Shown here: piece by piece, positions 24,973 to 34,489 of the stretch
How the letters are laid out: every line of letters starts with the position of its first letter
Position numbering within the stretch: the first letter of the stretch is position 1
Assembly: GCA_013152085.1 (NCBI GenBank)
Contig: JAADHC010000041.1
Location: 1 to 59,597, forward strand
Source of the DNA: Chlorobiota bacterium
GTDB taxonomy: Bacteria; Bacteroidota; Bacteroidia; Bacteroidales; VadinHA17
DNA: 59,597 nt
Reading direction: 5' to 3'
Program-made: the position numbers and the translations under genes
Notes under the pieces: model-generated
The model's database searches: none
Told to the model about the DNA's origin: nothing
What the model saw: only the letters and a program-made list of their open reading frames with translations

Positions 24973-27900
24973 ATGCAAAAAGGTTTATTCCGTTTTCTTA
25001 ATGTTGAGAAAGATGAACAAAGCCGGGTCGGATTGTTGCTTCTGCAATCTCTTTTTCTGGGTTTTTTTTATGGCACACTCGATATCGGGGCACATGCTTT
25101 ATTCCTGAGCGAATTTTCCGAACACATGTTGCCTCATGCATTTGTTATATCCGGGCTGGTAGGAATATTGCTGACAACCATATATTCGCATTTACAGAGC
25201 CGGTTTTCCTTTTCCGGACTTTCGCTGGGAAACCTGGTTTTCGTACTGGTCTGTATGATCCTGCTATGGCTTGGATTTAACTGGGCCGATCACAGAACCT
25301 GGGTATTTGTCCTTTTTGTGATGATGGGACCGCTTAATATTGTTGCCATGATTGGTTTTGGCGGTACTACCAGCCGCCTCTTTACCTTAAGGGAAGGGAA
25401 GAGGGTCTTCGGGCTGGTTGATGCCGGTCAGATCCTTGGTATTATCATAAGCAGTTATGCCATCCCTTTTATACTCTCACTCAATGTTCCTACAACCGAT
25501 CTTATATTATTCAGCGCTATCAGCATCCTGTTAGCATTTCTTACGCAGGTTTTCATTGTCCGTATATTTGATCTTAAAGTGAAGCAAATGCCTGTGGCAA
25601 AAGAGAAACCTGCCAGGAAAACCCGGTTTACAGATCTTTTTAAGGACCGGTACACTTTTATGATGTCCAGTTTTGTCGGCTTTTCCGTGATCGTTGCTTT
25701 TCTTATCCATTATACTTTTATTGCCGTAACCAATGCACAGTATCCCGAAAACCGCGAACTGGCAAAGTTCCTGGGTTATTTTATGGGTACGCTTACGGTA
25801 TTCACCCTGTTGTTTAAAACGCTTGTGTACGGCAGGCTGACCAAAACCTATGGATTAAAAGTTACTTTACTGATCTCTCCTGTACTGATCACCATACTGA
25901 CTATTGCCGCCGCACTTATCGGAAGCCTGATGGGATATACCACGGCTTCGGCAAGTTTCACCTTCTTTTTCCTGATCATTGCCCTGACCAAGCTCTTCTC
26001 CAAAGCATTGAAGGATTCCATTGAAGTTCCTTCGTTTAAGGTTCTTTATCTTTCACTTGATGAGCGTATCCGTTATGATGTACAGGCACGTGTCGACGGA
26101 ACGGTCAATGAAGTTTCTGCCGTATTGTCCGGTTTGGTAATGTCAGGACTGGCAGCACTAAGTTTTATCCGTTTGATACATTTTAACTATGTCCTGCTCG
26201 TTTTTGTAGTAATATGGATTTTTGTCGGTTTCAGGTTATATACATTTTATCAGAAATCACTGAGTGATGCATTAACAGGCCTGAAAAAAACCGTTTCGGA
26301 TGATTACACCGGCATGGGTACTCTGAAACAAAATATACTTTCGGCATGCCTGAATGTAAAACCGGATCTATTTACACGGTTTTTCAGTTCCACAATTCCA
26401 TTTACAGAGGAAGATTCCGGGAAATGGCTGGCAGAATCCCTGCAGCATTGTGATTCACAGCATCAGATACTGCTTCTTGAGTTTATCAGAAATGAGAACA
26501 GGATTGACCTGTTACCCCACCTGCAGGAATGGCTGAAGCACCATGATCCGGATCATACGGTTCGCTCCCTGGCTGACGAAGTCATCCGGAATGTACAAAA
26601 AAACAGCCGGAAATATACTGCACTTAACCCGGATGAATGTTTGAGAAATCCCGATATTACTGAAAAGAGAACGGCTTTCAGATATATTGCAGAGAATGAT
26701 CAAAATTTTTCTTCCCTGCATATTCAAACTGCGTTACGTGACACGGACCACCGAATCCTGCGGGAAGCAATATCCCTGGCCGGTCGTGTGAAAGATACCG
26801 ATGTGATTCCTGTACTGGTGGATCATCTTAATAAACCCGAAACATTTATTTATGCATTCAATGCGTTGATCAATATCGGGACCGACGGGCTGGAACACCT
26901 CGAACGTGCATTTTATAAAACAGAACTGGAAGTCGCTGTCCAGCGCAGGATTATCCGGGCTGTCGGAAAAATCGGAGGGGAGCAGGCAGAACAATACCTG
27001 CTCAATAAAACCGGGAATCACCTGCGACCTGTTGTCCTTGAAGTAATCCGGGCGCTGAAACAATGCGGGTATCAACCCGACAGTGAAGCAAGGTCTCACT
27101 TTTTCAACCTGATCGAGGATTCGGTGCGGATTTTTGCATGGAATCTTGCAGCCGAATCCAGTATACACGGAGAAAATGTTACTCCCGGATTTGAAAAAGC
27201 AATCCGGGATGAATTAAACAGCAGTCTCAATTTTATCTATGAACTCCTGAGCATTACCTACGATCCGCAAACTATTAATCATATTCGTCAGAACCTTGAA
27301 CACGGCTCTGCCGAAGCGGTAAATTTTGCCCTTGAATTGCTCGACCTGGTAATCGATGAGGAGATCAAACCGTTTCTCTTTCCTGCTCTTAATGACATTT
27401 CTCCTGATGATAAAATCAGGGAATTGCAAAATTTCTTTCCGGTGAATAAAACGGATGTGGAAACCCTTATACTGAATGTCCTGAACAGGGATGCAAATTT
27501 TATAAGTGCCATGACAAAAACATATGCACTGCTGAATCTTATCGATCATAAACCCCGAAAGGTCTATGATGATATTATTGCACAGATGTTTCATCCCGAT
27601 CCTGTTTTAAGTGAACTGGCAGGAAGGCTGATTTATGAAATGGACCGTGATAAATTTGAAGGATGTTTTTCCAGGTTAAATCAGGAGCAAAAGGATCATT
27701 TCCGTTATCTGATTCAACCCGATGAGGTTGTTCCCGGACCCAGACCTGTTGACCGGATACATCTTTTGCAAAATGTGCCTGTATTTAAGGATATGTCCGG
27801 GAGAAGTATTTATACACTCTCATCATTTATCAGGTTTGACGGCATTAACGTTCCCCGGAACGGGGAATCCCTGTTTCCCGATTTTTACTGGCAGCCTGAT

Positions 27901-28065
27901 GCGGCGCTGAAAAACGAACTGCATTGCAGTGATCAATGTATTTTACCGGGGATGAATATCCTCGAAACGCTCTTTGATGAACCGGAGGATTTTTCTATTT
28001 TTATATCCGGCCTGAACCAAATGCCCGATTATGCTGTCGAACCTGCCGATGAATTACAGACATAA
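24973..28065 (+). CDS. ATP/ADP-translocase-like (NTT/MFS-type) membrane protein with C-terminal HEAT repeats and degenerate cNMP-binding-like end
   Basis: 1030 residues. Residues 1 to about 430 form about twelve membrane helices; the segments GTLDIGAHALFLSEF, FGGTTSRLFTLREGKRVFGLVDAGQILGI and VDGTVNEVSAVLSGL resemble NTP/NDP exchange transporters. About 450-900 is helical and HEAT-like (RTAFRYIAENDQNF, HRILREAISLAGRVKDTDVIPVLVDHL, AVGKIGGEQAEQYL). The last 110 residues begin LLQNVPVFKDMSGRSIYTLSSFIRF, which looks like the start of a cyclic-nucleotide-binding domain, but the phosphate-binding cassette is not recognisable. Such fusions occur in Bacteroidota; the transported substrate is unknown. 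It heads a plus-strand series, with the SpoIIE phosphatase starting 50 bases after its stop. Confidence 0.82.
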   Translation: MQKGLFRFLNVEKDEQSRVGLLLLQSLFLGFFYGTLDIGAHALFLSEFSEHMLPHAFVISGLVGILLTTIYSHLQSRFSFSGLSLGNLVFVLVCMILLWLGFNWADHRTWVFVLFVMMGPLNIVAMIGFGGTTSRLFTLREGKRVFGLVDAGQILGIIISSYAIPFILSLNVPTTDLILFSAISILLAFLTQVFIVRIFDLKVKQMPVAKEKPARKTRFTDLFKDRYTFMMSSFVGFSVIVAFLIHYTFIAVTNAQYPENRELAKFLGYFMGTLTVFTLLFKTLVYGRLTKTYGLKVTLLISPVLITILTIAAALIGSLMGYTTASASFTFFFLIIALTKLFSKALKDSIEVPSFKVLYLSLDERIRYDVQARVDGTVNEVSAVLSGLVMSGLAALSFIRLIHFNYVLLVFVVIWIFVGFRLYTFYQKSLSDALTGLKKTVSDDYTGMGTLKQNILSACLNVKPDLFTRFFSSTIPFTEEDSGKWLAESLQHCDSQHQILLLEFIRNENRIDLLPHLQEWLKHHDPDHTVRSLADEVIRNVQKNSRKYTALNPDECLRNPDITEKRTAFRYIAENDQNFSSLHIQTALRDTDHRILREAISLAGRVKDTDVIPVLVDHLNKPETFIYAFNALINIGTDGLEHLERAFYKTELEVAVQRRIIRAVGKIGGEQAEQYLLNKTGNHLRPVVLEVIRALKQCGYQPDSEARSHFFNLIEDSVRIFAWNLAAESSIHGENVTPGFEKAIRDELNSSLNFIYELLSITYDPQTINHIRQNLEHGSAEAVNFALELLDLVIDEEIKPFLFPALNDISPDDKIRELQNFFPVNKTDVETLILNVLNRDANFISAMTKTYALLNLIDHKPRKVYDDIIAQMFHPDPVLSELAGRLIYEMDRDKFEGCFSRLNQEQKDHFRYLIQPDEVVPGPRPVDRIHLLQNVPVFKDMSGRSIYTLSSFIRFDGINVPRNGESLFPDFYWQPDAALKNELHCSDQCILPGMNILETLFDEPEDFSIFISGLNQMPDYAVEPADELQT

Positions 28066-28114
28066 CATACTATGAATACTAATTTTTATATGCTAACCTT
28101 TTAATAAAAAACCT

Positions 28115-30079
28115 TTGAGCAGATATACCACAATTTTCAAGCAATTAATTCTCAATGTAATTATTCCCGCATTGATAGCACTGTTTTTTCTGGCAGGATA
28201 CAATTATATTACCAAAAAGAAACTTCTCAAAGAAGCATATTATGACAAACATGTCCTGATCTCGGATGAGCTGATAAATATTATGGAATTTCAGGACAAA
28301 ACCTTTGAAATCCTTTCAGAAAAAATGGCCCTCCGGATGAAAGCCCTGAGTGATAAGCTTGTCCATAAATATTTTGCCGGTACGGTAAATGTTGAACAGG
28401 CCGATTTGATAGCGATCAGGAAACAACTGAAAATGGATCCTGAAATGGAAGACATTTATGTCATAAACAGGGACGGGATTGTTGTCAATACTACTTTCAG
28501 CAAAGACCTGGGAATGAACCTTTTCAGGTTGGGTGAGGAACACAAAAAACACCTCCTGCATATCCTTGATTCAGGCCAGTTCAGTGATGAGCGATTTACC
28601 GTTGAGAAAATAACCAACCGGATTAAAAAGTACTCTTACCAGCCTACACTTGATAAAAAATATATTATCGAACTGGGCTTTTATTCCAAACAGGCTGAAG
28701 ATTATCTTGATTTTATACGAAAATCTGAAGAAAATATCGTTCGAAATCAGAAAGATATCGTCAATGCCGAAATGTTTTTTATGGTAGATAATGTCCCTTA
28801 TTCTTTTGATAAAAATGCGGTTCTTGAAGAAAAACACCGTGATGCCCTGATGAATGCCTTCAAAACCAAAGGGAATGTTTCCCTGGAGGAACACCAGAAT
28901 GGCAAATGGTTGCATTATGAATATACTTATAAAATCAGGAACAAAACCAGCCTTTATAAAGATGCCGTTATCAGGGTCGTTTCAGACCGCACAAAGGAAA
29001 AGCTGCTTCTAAGAAGAGAATTCCTCCGTTTCCTGATCCTGCTGATAGTAACTTTAATGGTCGTTACCTTCCTGATTTACAGGAAAACCAAGGTAATTAC
29101 AAGTCCTATCGAAAGACTGGTAAACAGTGTAAACAGAATATCCAACGGACATCTTGATGAAAGAGTGGAAGTCATCGGGAATAATGAAATTACCACGCTT
29201 TCACAAAAGTTCAATCTGATGATCGAACAGCTGGAGGTTCTTTATACCGAACTGGAAGAAAAAGTTAAGGAACGGACTGCCGAAGTTGTGAAACAAAAAG
29301 AGGAAATTGAGGAACAACAGCGAAGGATCACCGACTCGATCAAGTATGCAAAGAGAATTCAGACAGCCATTCTTCCGCCGCAAACATATGCTAAAACGGT
29401 TCTTAAAGATTATTTTATCCTATACAAACCCAAAGATATTGTTAGCGGAGATTTCTACTGGATGGAAAAGAAAGACAACCTGGTGATGGTGGCGGCCGTG
29501 GACTGTACCGGACATGGTGTGCCGGGGGCATTTATGTCTATCGTGGGTAATACCCACCTGAGCTTTGCCGTAAATGTGAAAAAGGCCAGAACGGCTGCTC
29601 GTATCCTGAACGAACTTAACCACGGTGTCACGGAAACACTGCGTGAGAAACATGGTACGGGAACGGTAAAAGACGGTATGGACATAGCCCTTTGTGTAAT
29701 AGATAAGAAAAACATGACACTCGATTTTGCCGGGGCAAATAACCCGTTATGCCTTATTCGGAATAAAGAGCTGACCCTTTATAAAGGTGACCGGTTTGCT
29801 ATCGGGGCTTTTTTGGATGGAGCATTACCCTCTTTTACAAACCACCGTATTGATATTAAAACCGGCGATACAATTTATTTGTTTTCCGACGGATATGCCG
29901 ATCAGTTCGGTGGCCCGAAAAATAAAAAATTCCTGGGCAAGAACCTGCGGAATTTATTGGTTGAAATCAGTATCGAAAGTATGGAACATCAAAAAGATAT
30001 CCTCGAAAAAACATTTATCGAATGGCAGGGAGAAAATGAGCAAATTGATGATATACTGGTTATGGGCATCAGATTTTAA
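28115..30079 (+). CDS. Membrane HAMP-coiled-coil-SpoIIE (PP2C-type) serine phosphatase
   Basis: 654 residues, starting at TTG 28115. First helix VIIPALIALFFLAGYNYI, then an extracytoplasmic sensor region to about 300, second helix FLRFLILLIVTLMVVTFLIY, a HAMP domain (SPIERLVNSVNRISNGHLDERV), a coiled coil to about 400, and a SpoIIE/RsbU-type phosphatase: DSIKYAKRIQTAILP, YKPKDIVSGDFYW, VAAVDCTGHGVPGAFMS and YLFSDGYADQFGG. The aspartates that bind the catalytic metals (SGDFYW, VDCTGHG, SDGYADQ) are present. Such proteins dephosphorylate anti-anti-sigma factors or regulatory proteins. No STAS or anti-sigma partner lies nearby. Together with the downstream nSTAND cluster it could transmit an envelope signal. 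Confidence 0.92.
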   Translation: MSRYTTIFKQLILNVIIPALIALFFLAGYNYITKKKLLKEAYYDKHVLISDELINIMEFQDKTFEILSEKMALRMKALSDKLVHKYFAGTVNVEQADLIAIRKQLKMDPEMEDIYVINRDGIVVNTTFSKDLGMNLFRLGEEHKKHLLHILDSGQFSDERFTVEKITNRIKKYSYQPTLDKKYIIELGFYSKQAEDYLDFIRKSEENIVRNQKDIVNAEMFFMVDNVPYSFDKNAVLEEKHRDALMNAFKTKGNVSLEEHQNGKWLHYEYTYKIRNKTSLYKDAVIRVVSDRTKEKLLLRREFLRFLILLIVTLMVVTFLIYRKTKVITSPIERLVNSVNRISNGHLDERVEVIGNNEITTLSQKFNLMIEQLEVLYTELEEKVKERTAEVVKQKEEIEEQQRRITDSIKYAKRIQTAILPPQTYAKTVLKDYFILYKPKDIVSGDFYWMEKKDNLVMVAAVDCTGHGVPGAFMSIVGNTHLSFAVNVKKARTAARILNELNHGVTETLREKHGTGTVKDGMDIALCVIDKKNMTLDFAGANNPLCLIRNKELTLYKGDRFAIGAFLDGALPSFTNHRIDIKTGDTIYLFSDGYADQFGGPKNKKFLGKNLRNLLVEISIESMEHQKDILEKTFIEWQGENEQIDDILVMGIRF

Positions 30080-30323
30080 TTCAATGGGGTTATATATGGT
30101 AAAAGTACAAGGCACAATAAAATCATTAAGTCGAACTGATCCCGGATGTGAAGCATGCCGGAAACTTACAGGGTCATATTCCCCGGCGTTTACGGCGTGC
30201 AGGATAATGCAGAACATCTTTAAGATACCTTGCTGTTTACTCCGGGGAGGTTTCAACGCTCTGTTGATGTAAATTTATATTAATCAAAATACGCTGGCCT
30301 GTGCAGTATTTAAAACAATATTC

Positions 30324-33300
30324 ATGAAAAAATCAGGAAAACTTTTTAATCCTTTTCCCGGTTTGCGGCCTTTCAGAAATGAAGAAAGCCACCTTTTCTT
30401 CGGCAGAAAAGGACAAAGCGAAGCGGTAATGGAGAACCTGGTCAGCAAAAGATTTGTTGCCGTAATCGGGGCATCCGGCAGCGGGAAATCATCATTGATT
30501 TTCTGCGGATTATTACCCCTGCTCGAAAAGTCAACCCAAAATACACAGTGGCAGGTCGTTCATCTGAGGCCCGGAAATGAACCTGTCGGAAACCTCGCTG
30601 CTGCACTTAATGAAGAGTTACATGGGAACAAACAAAACACATCCGGACATCATACTGGGGAAATAAGAAAATTCCTGGATCAGGGCCCGACGGGTTTGGT
30701 CGATTACCTCCGGACACTGAATCATAGTAAATCCGAAAACTTCCTGGTGCTTATCGACCAGTTTGAAGAGCTGTTCAGGTACAGAAGCAGCAGAAAAAAC
30801 CAGGAGGGACCTGATGAATCGGAATTGTTTGTACAACTTCTTGTTGAAGCGGTAAGGCAAACGGATGAACCTGTTTACGTTGTCCTGACCATGCGGTCGG
30901 ATTTTATCGGAGAGTGCTCCCGTTTTCAGGAGCTTACCGGGTTGATCAACAACAGCAACTATCTGGTCCCCCAGATGACGCGTGAAGATTTCAGGGAAGC
31001 AATCACCGGACCTGTGGCTGTGGGAGGAGCAAAGATCGACGAAGCTCTTGTTCAACAGTTGCTTGTTGAGGTAGGGGATGACCCAGACCAACTTCCCATA
31101 CTGCAGCATGCCATGATGCGTACATGGGATTACTGGGCAGGGTTAAGCGATCCCGACAGGCCTGTTGGCCTCAGTGACTATGAAGCTGTCGGTACCATGA
31201 AAAAGGCCTTGTCCATTCATGCCAATGAAGCTTTTGATGAGCTTTCACTTGAAGGGAAACAGGTATGTGAGCACCTCTTTAAAACCATTACTGAAAAAGG
31301 GAATGATAACCGTGGAATAAGACACCCGACCAGGGTGGAGGTTATCGCCGAAATAGCAAAAACCGATATTGCCGGTGTGATTGCCGTGGCAGATACATTC
31401 AGGTCCCCGGGACGCTCATTTATTGTTCCTGCGCAAAATATTGATCTTGACCGGGACTCGGTAATCGATCTTTCGCACGAAAGTCTTATGCGTATCTGGG
31501 ACAGGTTGAGAATCTGGGTTGAGGAAGAGGCCCAGGCGGTAAATATGTATTTGCGTCTGGCAGAAGCTGCCCGAATGTATCAGGAAGGGAAAACCGGCCT
31601 GTGGCGACCACCGGACCTCCAGCTTGCCCTCAACTGGAAGATGAAACAACAACCTACGCTTACCTGGGCACAACGCTATGACCCGGCATTTGAAAGGGCT
31701 ATGGTTTATCTGGAAACTTCCGAAAAGGAGTTCCATGCTGAGGAAGAAAATAAAATCAGGATGCAGCGACGGGCGCTGAGAAGGACACGTATTACGGCAT
31801 TGGTGCTGGGTGTGGCCGCTATTTTATCCATCGGTTTTATGCTCTTTGCTCTCGACCAACGTGTAAAAGCAGAAAAACAAAGACTTTTTGCTGTTGAAAA
31901 ACAGGCCGAAGCAGAAAAACAAACCAAACTGGCTCAGGATAATTTTAATCGTGCCGAAATGGAAAAAGCCAAGGCCGAAAAAAGTGCCGAAGAAGCCCGC
32001 AGACAAAAAGAAGCTGCAGACAGTGCAAAAATAGTTGCACAGGAACAGCAAAAAGTGGCTGAACTCAATGCCAATATAGCCAAACGCCAGACCAAAATTG
32101 CCAATAATAAAACAAAGGAGGCCGAAGCTCAACGCCAGATCGCTCTGACGAATGAAAAAATCGCAACTATGGAAAGGGAAAAAGCTACTAATTTAAGATT
32201 TCTTTCCATCGCAAAGTCCATGTCTGTAAAATCTCAGCAAATTGACGATGATATCGATCTGAAAAACTTACTCGCTTACCAGGCTTATCTCTTTAACCGT
32301 GATTATGGCGGCACGCCTTTTAATGCAGATATTTATACCGGCCTTTATTTTGCACGCAAAAGTCTGGACAGTTTGTCATACAACATTTTCAACGGTCATT
32401 CTGATGCCGTGAATGATGTTTTGTTTCTGGACAACTACCACTTTATTACTTCGGGAAGTGATGGTACCGTCAGGAAATGGGATATCCGGTCTCCGGGAAA
32501 TCATTCCGGTATTTTATTGAACGATGGTACGATCAATTATTTTCTGGCGCTCAGTAGTGATAAAAAATGGTTGGCATGCGGAACGGGGAACCAGGGAATT
32601 ATTCTGGTGGACCTCAATCATCCGGGACAACCTCCGAAATCTCTGAATGATAACCAGGGGAAAATAAAAGCGCTCGCGTTTTCACCGGTGTCAGGTCAGC
32701 TTTACTCTGCCGGTACGGATACCCGGATTGTTACATGGAATCCTGAAACGGGTATTGCCGTAGAGTTTGATGCTCCCGGGAGTATCGTTAATACCCTTGC
32801 ATTTTCACCTTCCGGAGAGGTGTTGGCCGCGGGCACCCGCGACGGCCGCATTTTGTTGTATGACCCTGCCGGTGGAAATCCTCCCACGCGGTTTTATCAG
32901 GAGCAGAACAACCCTGTACACGTGTTAACCTTTAACCATCAGGGCAACTTATTGCTTGAAGGAAACCAACTGGGCATTGCCCGGATATGGGATCTGCAGA
33001 CAAAAAATGTGCTCAATATCCTCAGGGGACATACTGCCCGGATTACCGACGCACAGTTTAGTAACAATGACAGCCTTATTCTTACCTCCAGTATGGACGG
33101 AACCATCCAGCTCTGGGATGCCAATGACCTTAACACCCAGCCGGTAACATATAAGGATAATGACGGATTTGTCTTTGCCGTGGCATTCAGTCAGGATAAT
33201 CAATCGTTTGTTTCAGGAAGTACCCAGGGAGATTATGTAGTGGCACGCCCCACGCATGCGGAATCCCTGGTACAAAACCTGTGCAGCAACCTGCATCGTA

Positions 33301-33401
33301 CAATGACTCACGAAGAATGGGCTGTATTCGTAGGAAAAGATATCCGGTATGAAAATACATGTCCTGATCTTCAATCTTCAACCGACGTAATGAATAAGTA
33401 A
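30324..33401 (+). CDS. nSTAND NTPase - transmembrane - coiled-coil - WD40 protein
   Basis: 1025 residues. The N-terminus FPGLRPFRNEESHLFFGRKG is the classical nSTAND1 entry motif. Walker A is GASGSGKSS (49-57), Walker B-like LVLIDQFEELF (141-151), followed by LTMRSDF and a winged-helix region ending in IDLSHESLMRIWDRLRIW. A single membrane helix (about 490-511; ITALVLGVAAILSIGFMLFAL) is followed by a long Ala/Lys/Glu/Gln-rich coiled coil (about 515-640) and a WD40 propeller from about 690 (GHSDAVNDVLF ... SGSDGTVRKWDI; GHTARITDAQFSNNDS ... SSMDGTIQLWDA). STAND proteins are ATP-driven switches whose sensor repeats trigger oligomerisation; the effector here is not an obvious nuclease, protease or TIR. 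The next gene starts 3 bases after the stop, so coupling to the outer membrane cluster is tight. The 245 bases before it hold no gene. Confidence 0.92.
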   Translation: MKKSGKLFNPFPGLRPFRNEESHLFFGRKGQSEAVMENLVSKRFVAVIGASGSGKSSLIFCGLLPLLEKSTQNTQWQVVHLRPGNEPVGNLAAALNEELHGNKQNTSGHHTGEIRKFLDQGPTGLVDYLRTLNHSKSENFLVLIDQFEELFRYRSSRKNQEGPDESELFVQLLVEAVRQTDEPVYVVLTMRSDFIGECSRFQELTGLINNSNYLVPQMTREDFREAITGPVAVGGAKIDEALVQQLLVEVGDDPDQLPILQHAMMRTWDYWAGLSDPDRPVGLSDYEAVGTMKKALSIHANEAFDELSLEGKQVCEHLFKTITEKGNDNRGIRHPTRVEVIAEIAKTDIAGVIAVADTFRSPGRSFIVPAQNIDLDRDSVIDLSHESLMRIWDRLRIWVEEEAQAVNMYLRLAEAARMYQEGKTGLWRPPDLQLALNWKMKQQPTLTWAQRYDPAFERAMVYLETSEKEFHAEEENKIRMQRRALRRTRITALVLGVAAILSIGFMLFALDQRVKAEKQRLFAVEKQAEAEKQTKLAQDNFNRAEMEKAKAEKSAEEARRQKEAADSAKIVAQEQQKVAELNANIAKRQTKIANNKTKEAEAQRQIALTNEKIATMEREKATNLRFLSIAKSMSVKSQQIDDDIDLKNLLAYQAYLFNRDYGGTPFNADIYTGLYFARKSLDSLSYNIFNGHSDAVNDVLFLDNYHFITSGSDGTVRKWDIRSPGNHSGILLNDGTINYFLALSSDKKWLACGTGNQGIILVDLNHPGQPPKSLNDNQGKIKALAFSPVSGQLYSAGTDTRIVTWNPETGIAVEFDAPGSIVNTLAFSPSGEVLAAGTRDGRILLYDPAGGNPPTRFYQEQNNPVHVLTFNHQGNLLLEGNQLGIARIWDLQTKNVLNILRGHTARITDAQFSNNDSLILTSSMDGTIQLWDANDLNTQPVTYKDNDGFVFAVAFSQDNQSFVSGSTQGDYVVARPTHAESLVQNLCSNLHRTMTHEEWAVFVGKDIRYENTCPDLQSSTDVMNK

Positions 33402-33404
33402 ATA

Positions 33405-34475
33405 ATGAAAACTGTCTTCTCATTTCACCGGCTTATCCGCCTGTTTTTAATCCTGTTAATCCTGGGAACATCCACCTCCTTATTCTCTCAGGATTGTGTC
33501 CTGAAACTTCGCGAAGCACAGCGCCTGTACGAACAGGGGCAGGTGGAAAAAATCCCTGAGATACTTGCTTCCTGCATAAACAAGGGATTTACCCGAGAAG
33601 ATAAACTAACGGCCTACAAACTCCTTATTCAGGCATATCAATTCGATGACAATATGGCAAAAGCGGAAGAAATCCTGTTGGACTTTCTTGGTCTGTTTCC
33701 GGAATACCAGACTACGCCCGCCGATCCGCCGGAATTTGTGCAACTTCTGAATACGTTTGAAGTAATTCCCCGTTTTTCTGCGGGCGTACACGCCGGTACC
33801 GGATACACCCTGATTCAGGTAACCGGAAAATATGATGCCCAGGGGAACAGCAGGGACTATGGAAATTATTCATCAAAAGGGATTCCGCTGAATTTGGGTG
33901 TATTTGTCAACTTCTTTCTTGCCCGGCAATGGCAACTTTGCCTGGAAGCTGACTTCAGTTCGTTCAAATTTTCATACGATGACAATACATTTCTCGGAAT
34001 CGGTCGTCTGAGTTATGAAGAGACGCAAAACAAGCTGTCAGTACCGGTTACGGCTACTTATGAATTTATCAATAATACAAAATGGACGCCATTTCTGCGG
34101 GGTGGTCCCGGCATAAATATATTATTGTTATCTCAGTCTCAAACAAGTTTGCAATACACCGGATTGGAGCATGATCCCCGCACCGGCGAAAGCCTGAACC
34201 GTACGTTTAACCGCAACCGCCTTTCAGGGTTTGCTGTCCTTGGTGGCGGAATAAAATATAAATTGTCTAAAGGATATCTCATTGCCGACCTCAGATTTAA
34301 TCCCGGATTCACCAATCAAACCAAAATCGCTAACCGGTATGCCTCACCGGATGGAAATCTTACCGGTAATGATATAAACTGGTATTACCTTTTTACAGAT
34401 GATAATTTTTTCATTCATAATCTTGATTTCACCGTAGGTTATGTAAGAAAATTTTATGTCGCGAGAAAAAAATAA
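33405..34475 (+). CDS. Outer membrane beta-barrel protein with N-terminal TPR-like region
   Basis: 356 residues with a Sec signal peptide (LIRLFLILLILGTSTSLFS). Residues 28-115 are helical and TPR-like (LREAQRLYEQGQVEKIPEILASCINKGF; AYKLLIQAYQFDDNMAKAEEILLDFLGLFP). From about 120 on, alternating beta strands with aromatic ends (FSAGVHAGTGYTL, LCLEADFSSFKFSYDD, FLRGGPGINILLL, DFTVGYVRKFYV) suggest an eight- to ten-strand outer membrane barrel of the PorT/OmpA-like beta-barrel type. It is packed between the nSTAND gene (3 bases upstream) and the lipoprotein gene (14 bases downstream). The TPR part would face the periplasm and could contact the lipoprotein or the PKD protein during export. Confidence 0.85.
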   Translation: MKTVFSFHRLIRLFLILLILGTSTSLFSQDCVLKLREAQRLYEQGQVEKIPEILASCINKGFTREDKLTAYKLLIQAYQFDDNMAKAEEILLDFLGLFPEYQTTPADPPEFVQLLNTFEVIPRFSAGVHAGTGYTLIQVTGKYDAQGNSRDYGNYSSKGIPLNLGVFVNFFLARQWQLCLEADFSSFKFSYDDNTFLGIGRLSYEETQNKLSVPVTATYEFINNTKWTPFLRGGPGINILLLSQSQTSLQYTGLEHDPRTGESLNRTFNRNRLSGFAVLGGGIKYKLSKGYLIADLRFNPGFTNQTKIANRYASPDGNLTGNDINWYYLFTDDNFFIHNLDFTVGYVRKFYVARKK

Positions 34476-34489
34476 ATTCATACCCGTAT

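Noticed and set aside
30080-30323. Possible tRNA or small RNA in the gap before the nSTAND gene
   Set aside because: No cloverleaf, CCA end or conserved T-loop could be found.
30324-33401. Avs/NLR-type antiphage gene with a known effector domain
   Set aside because: There is no nuclease, TIR, protease or other recognised effector; instead it has a membrane helix, coiled coil and WD40, and envelope neighbours. It is kept as a STAND system of unknown role.
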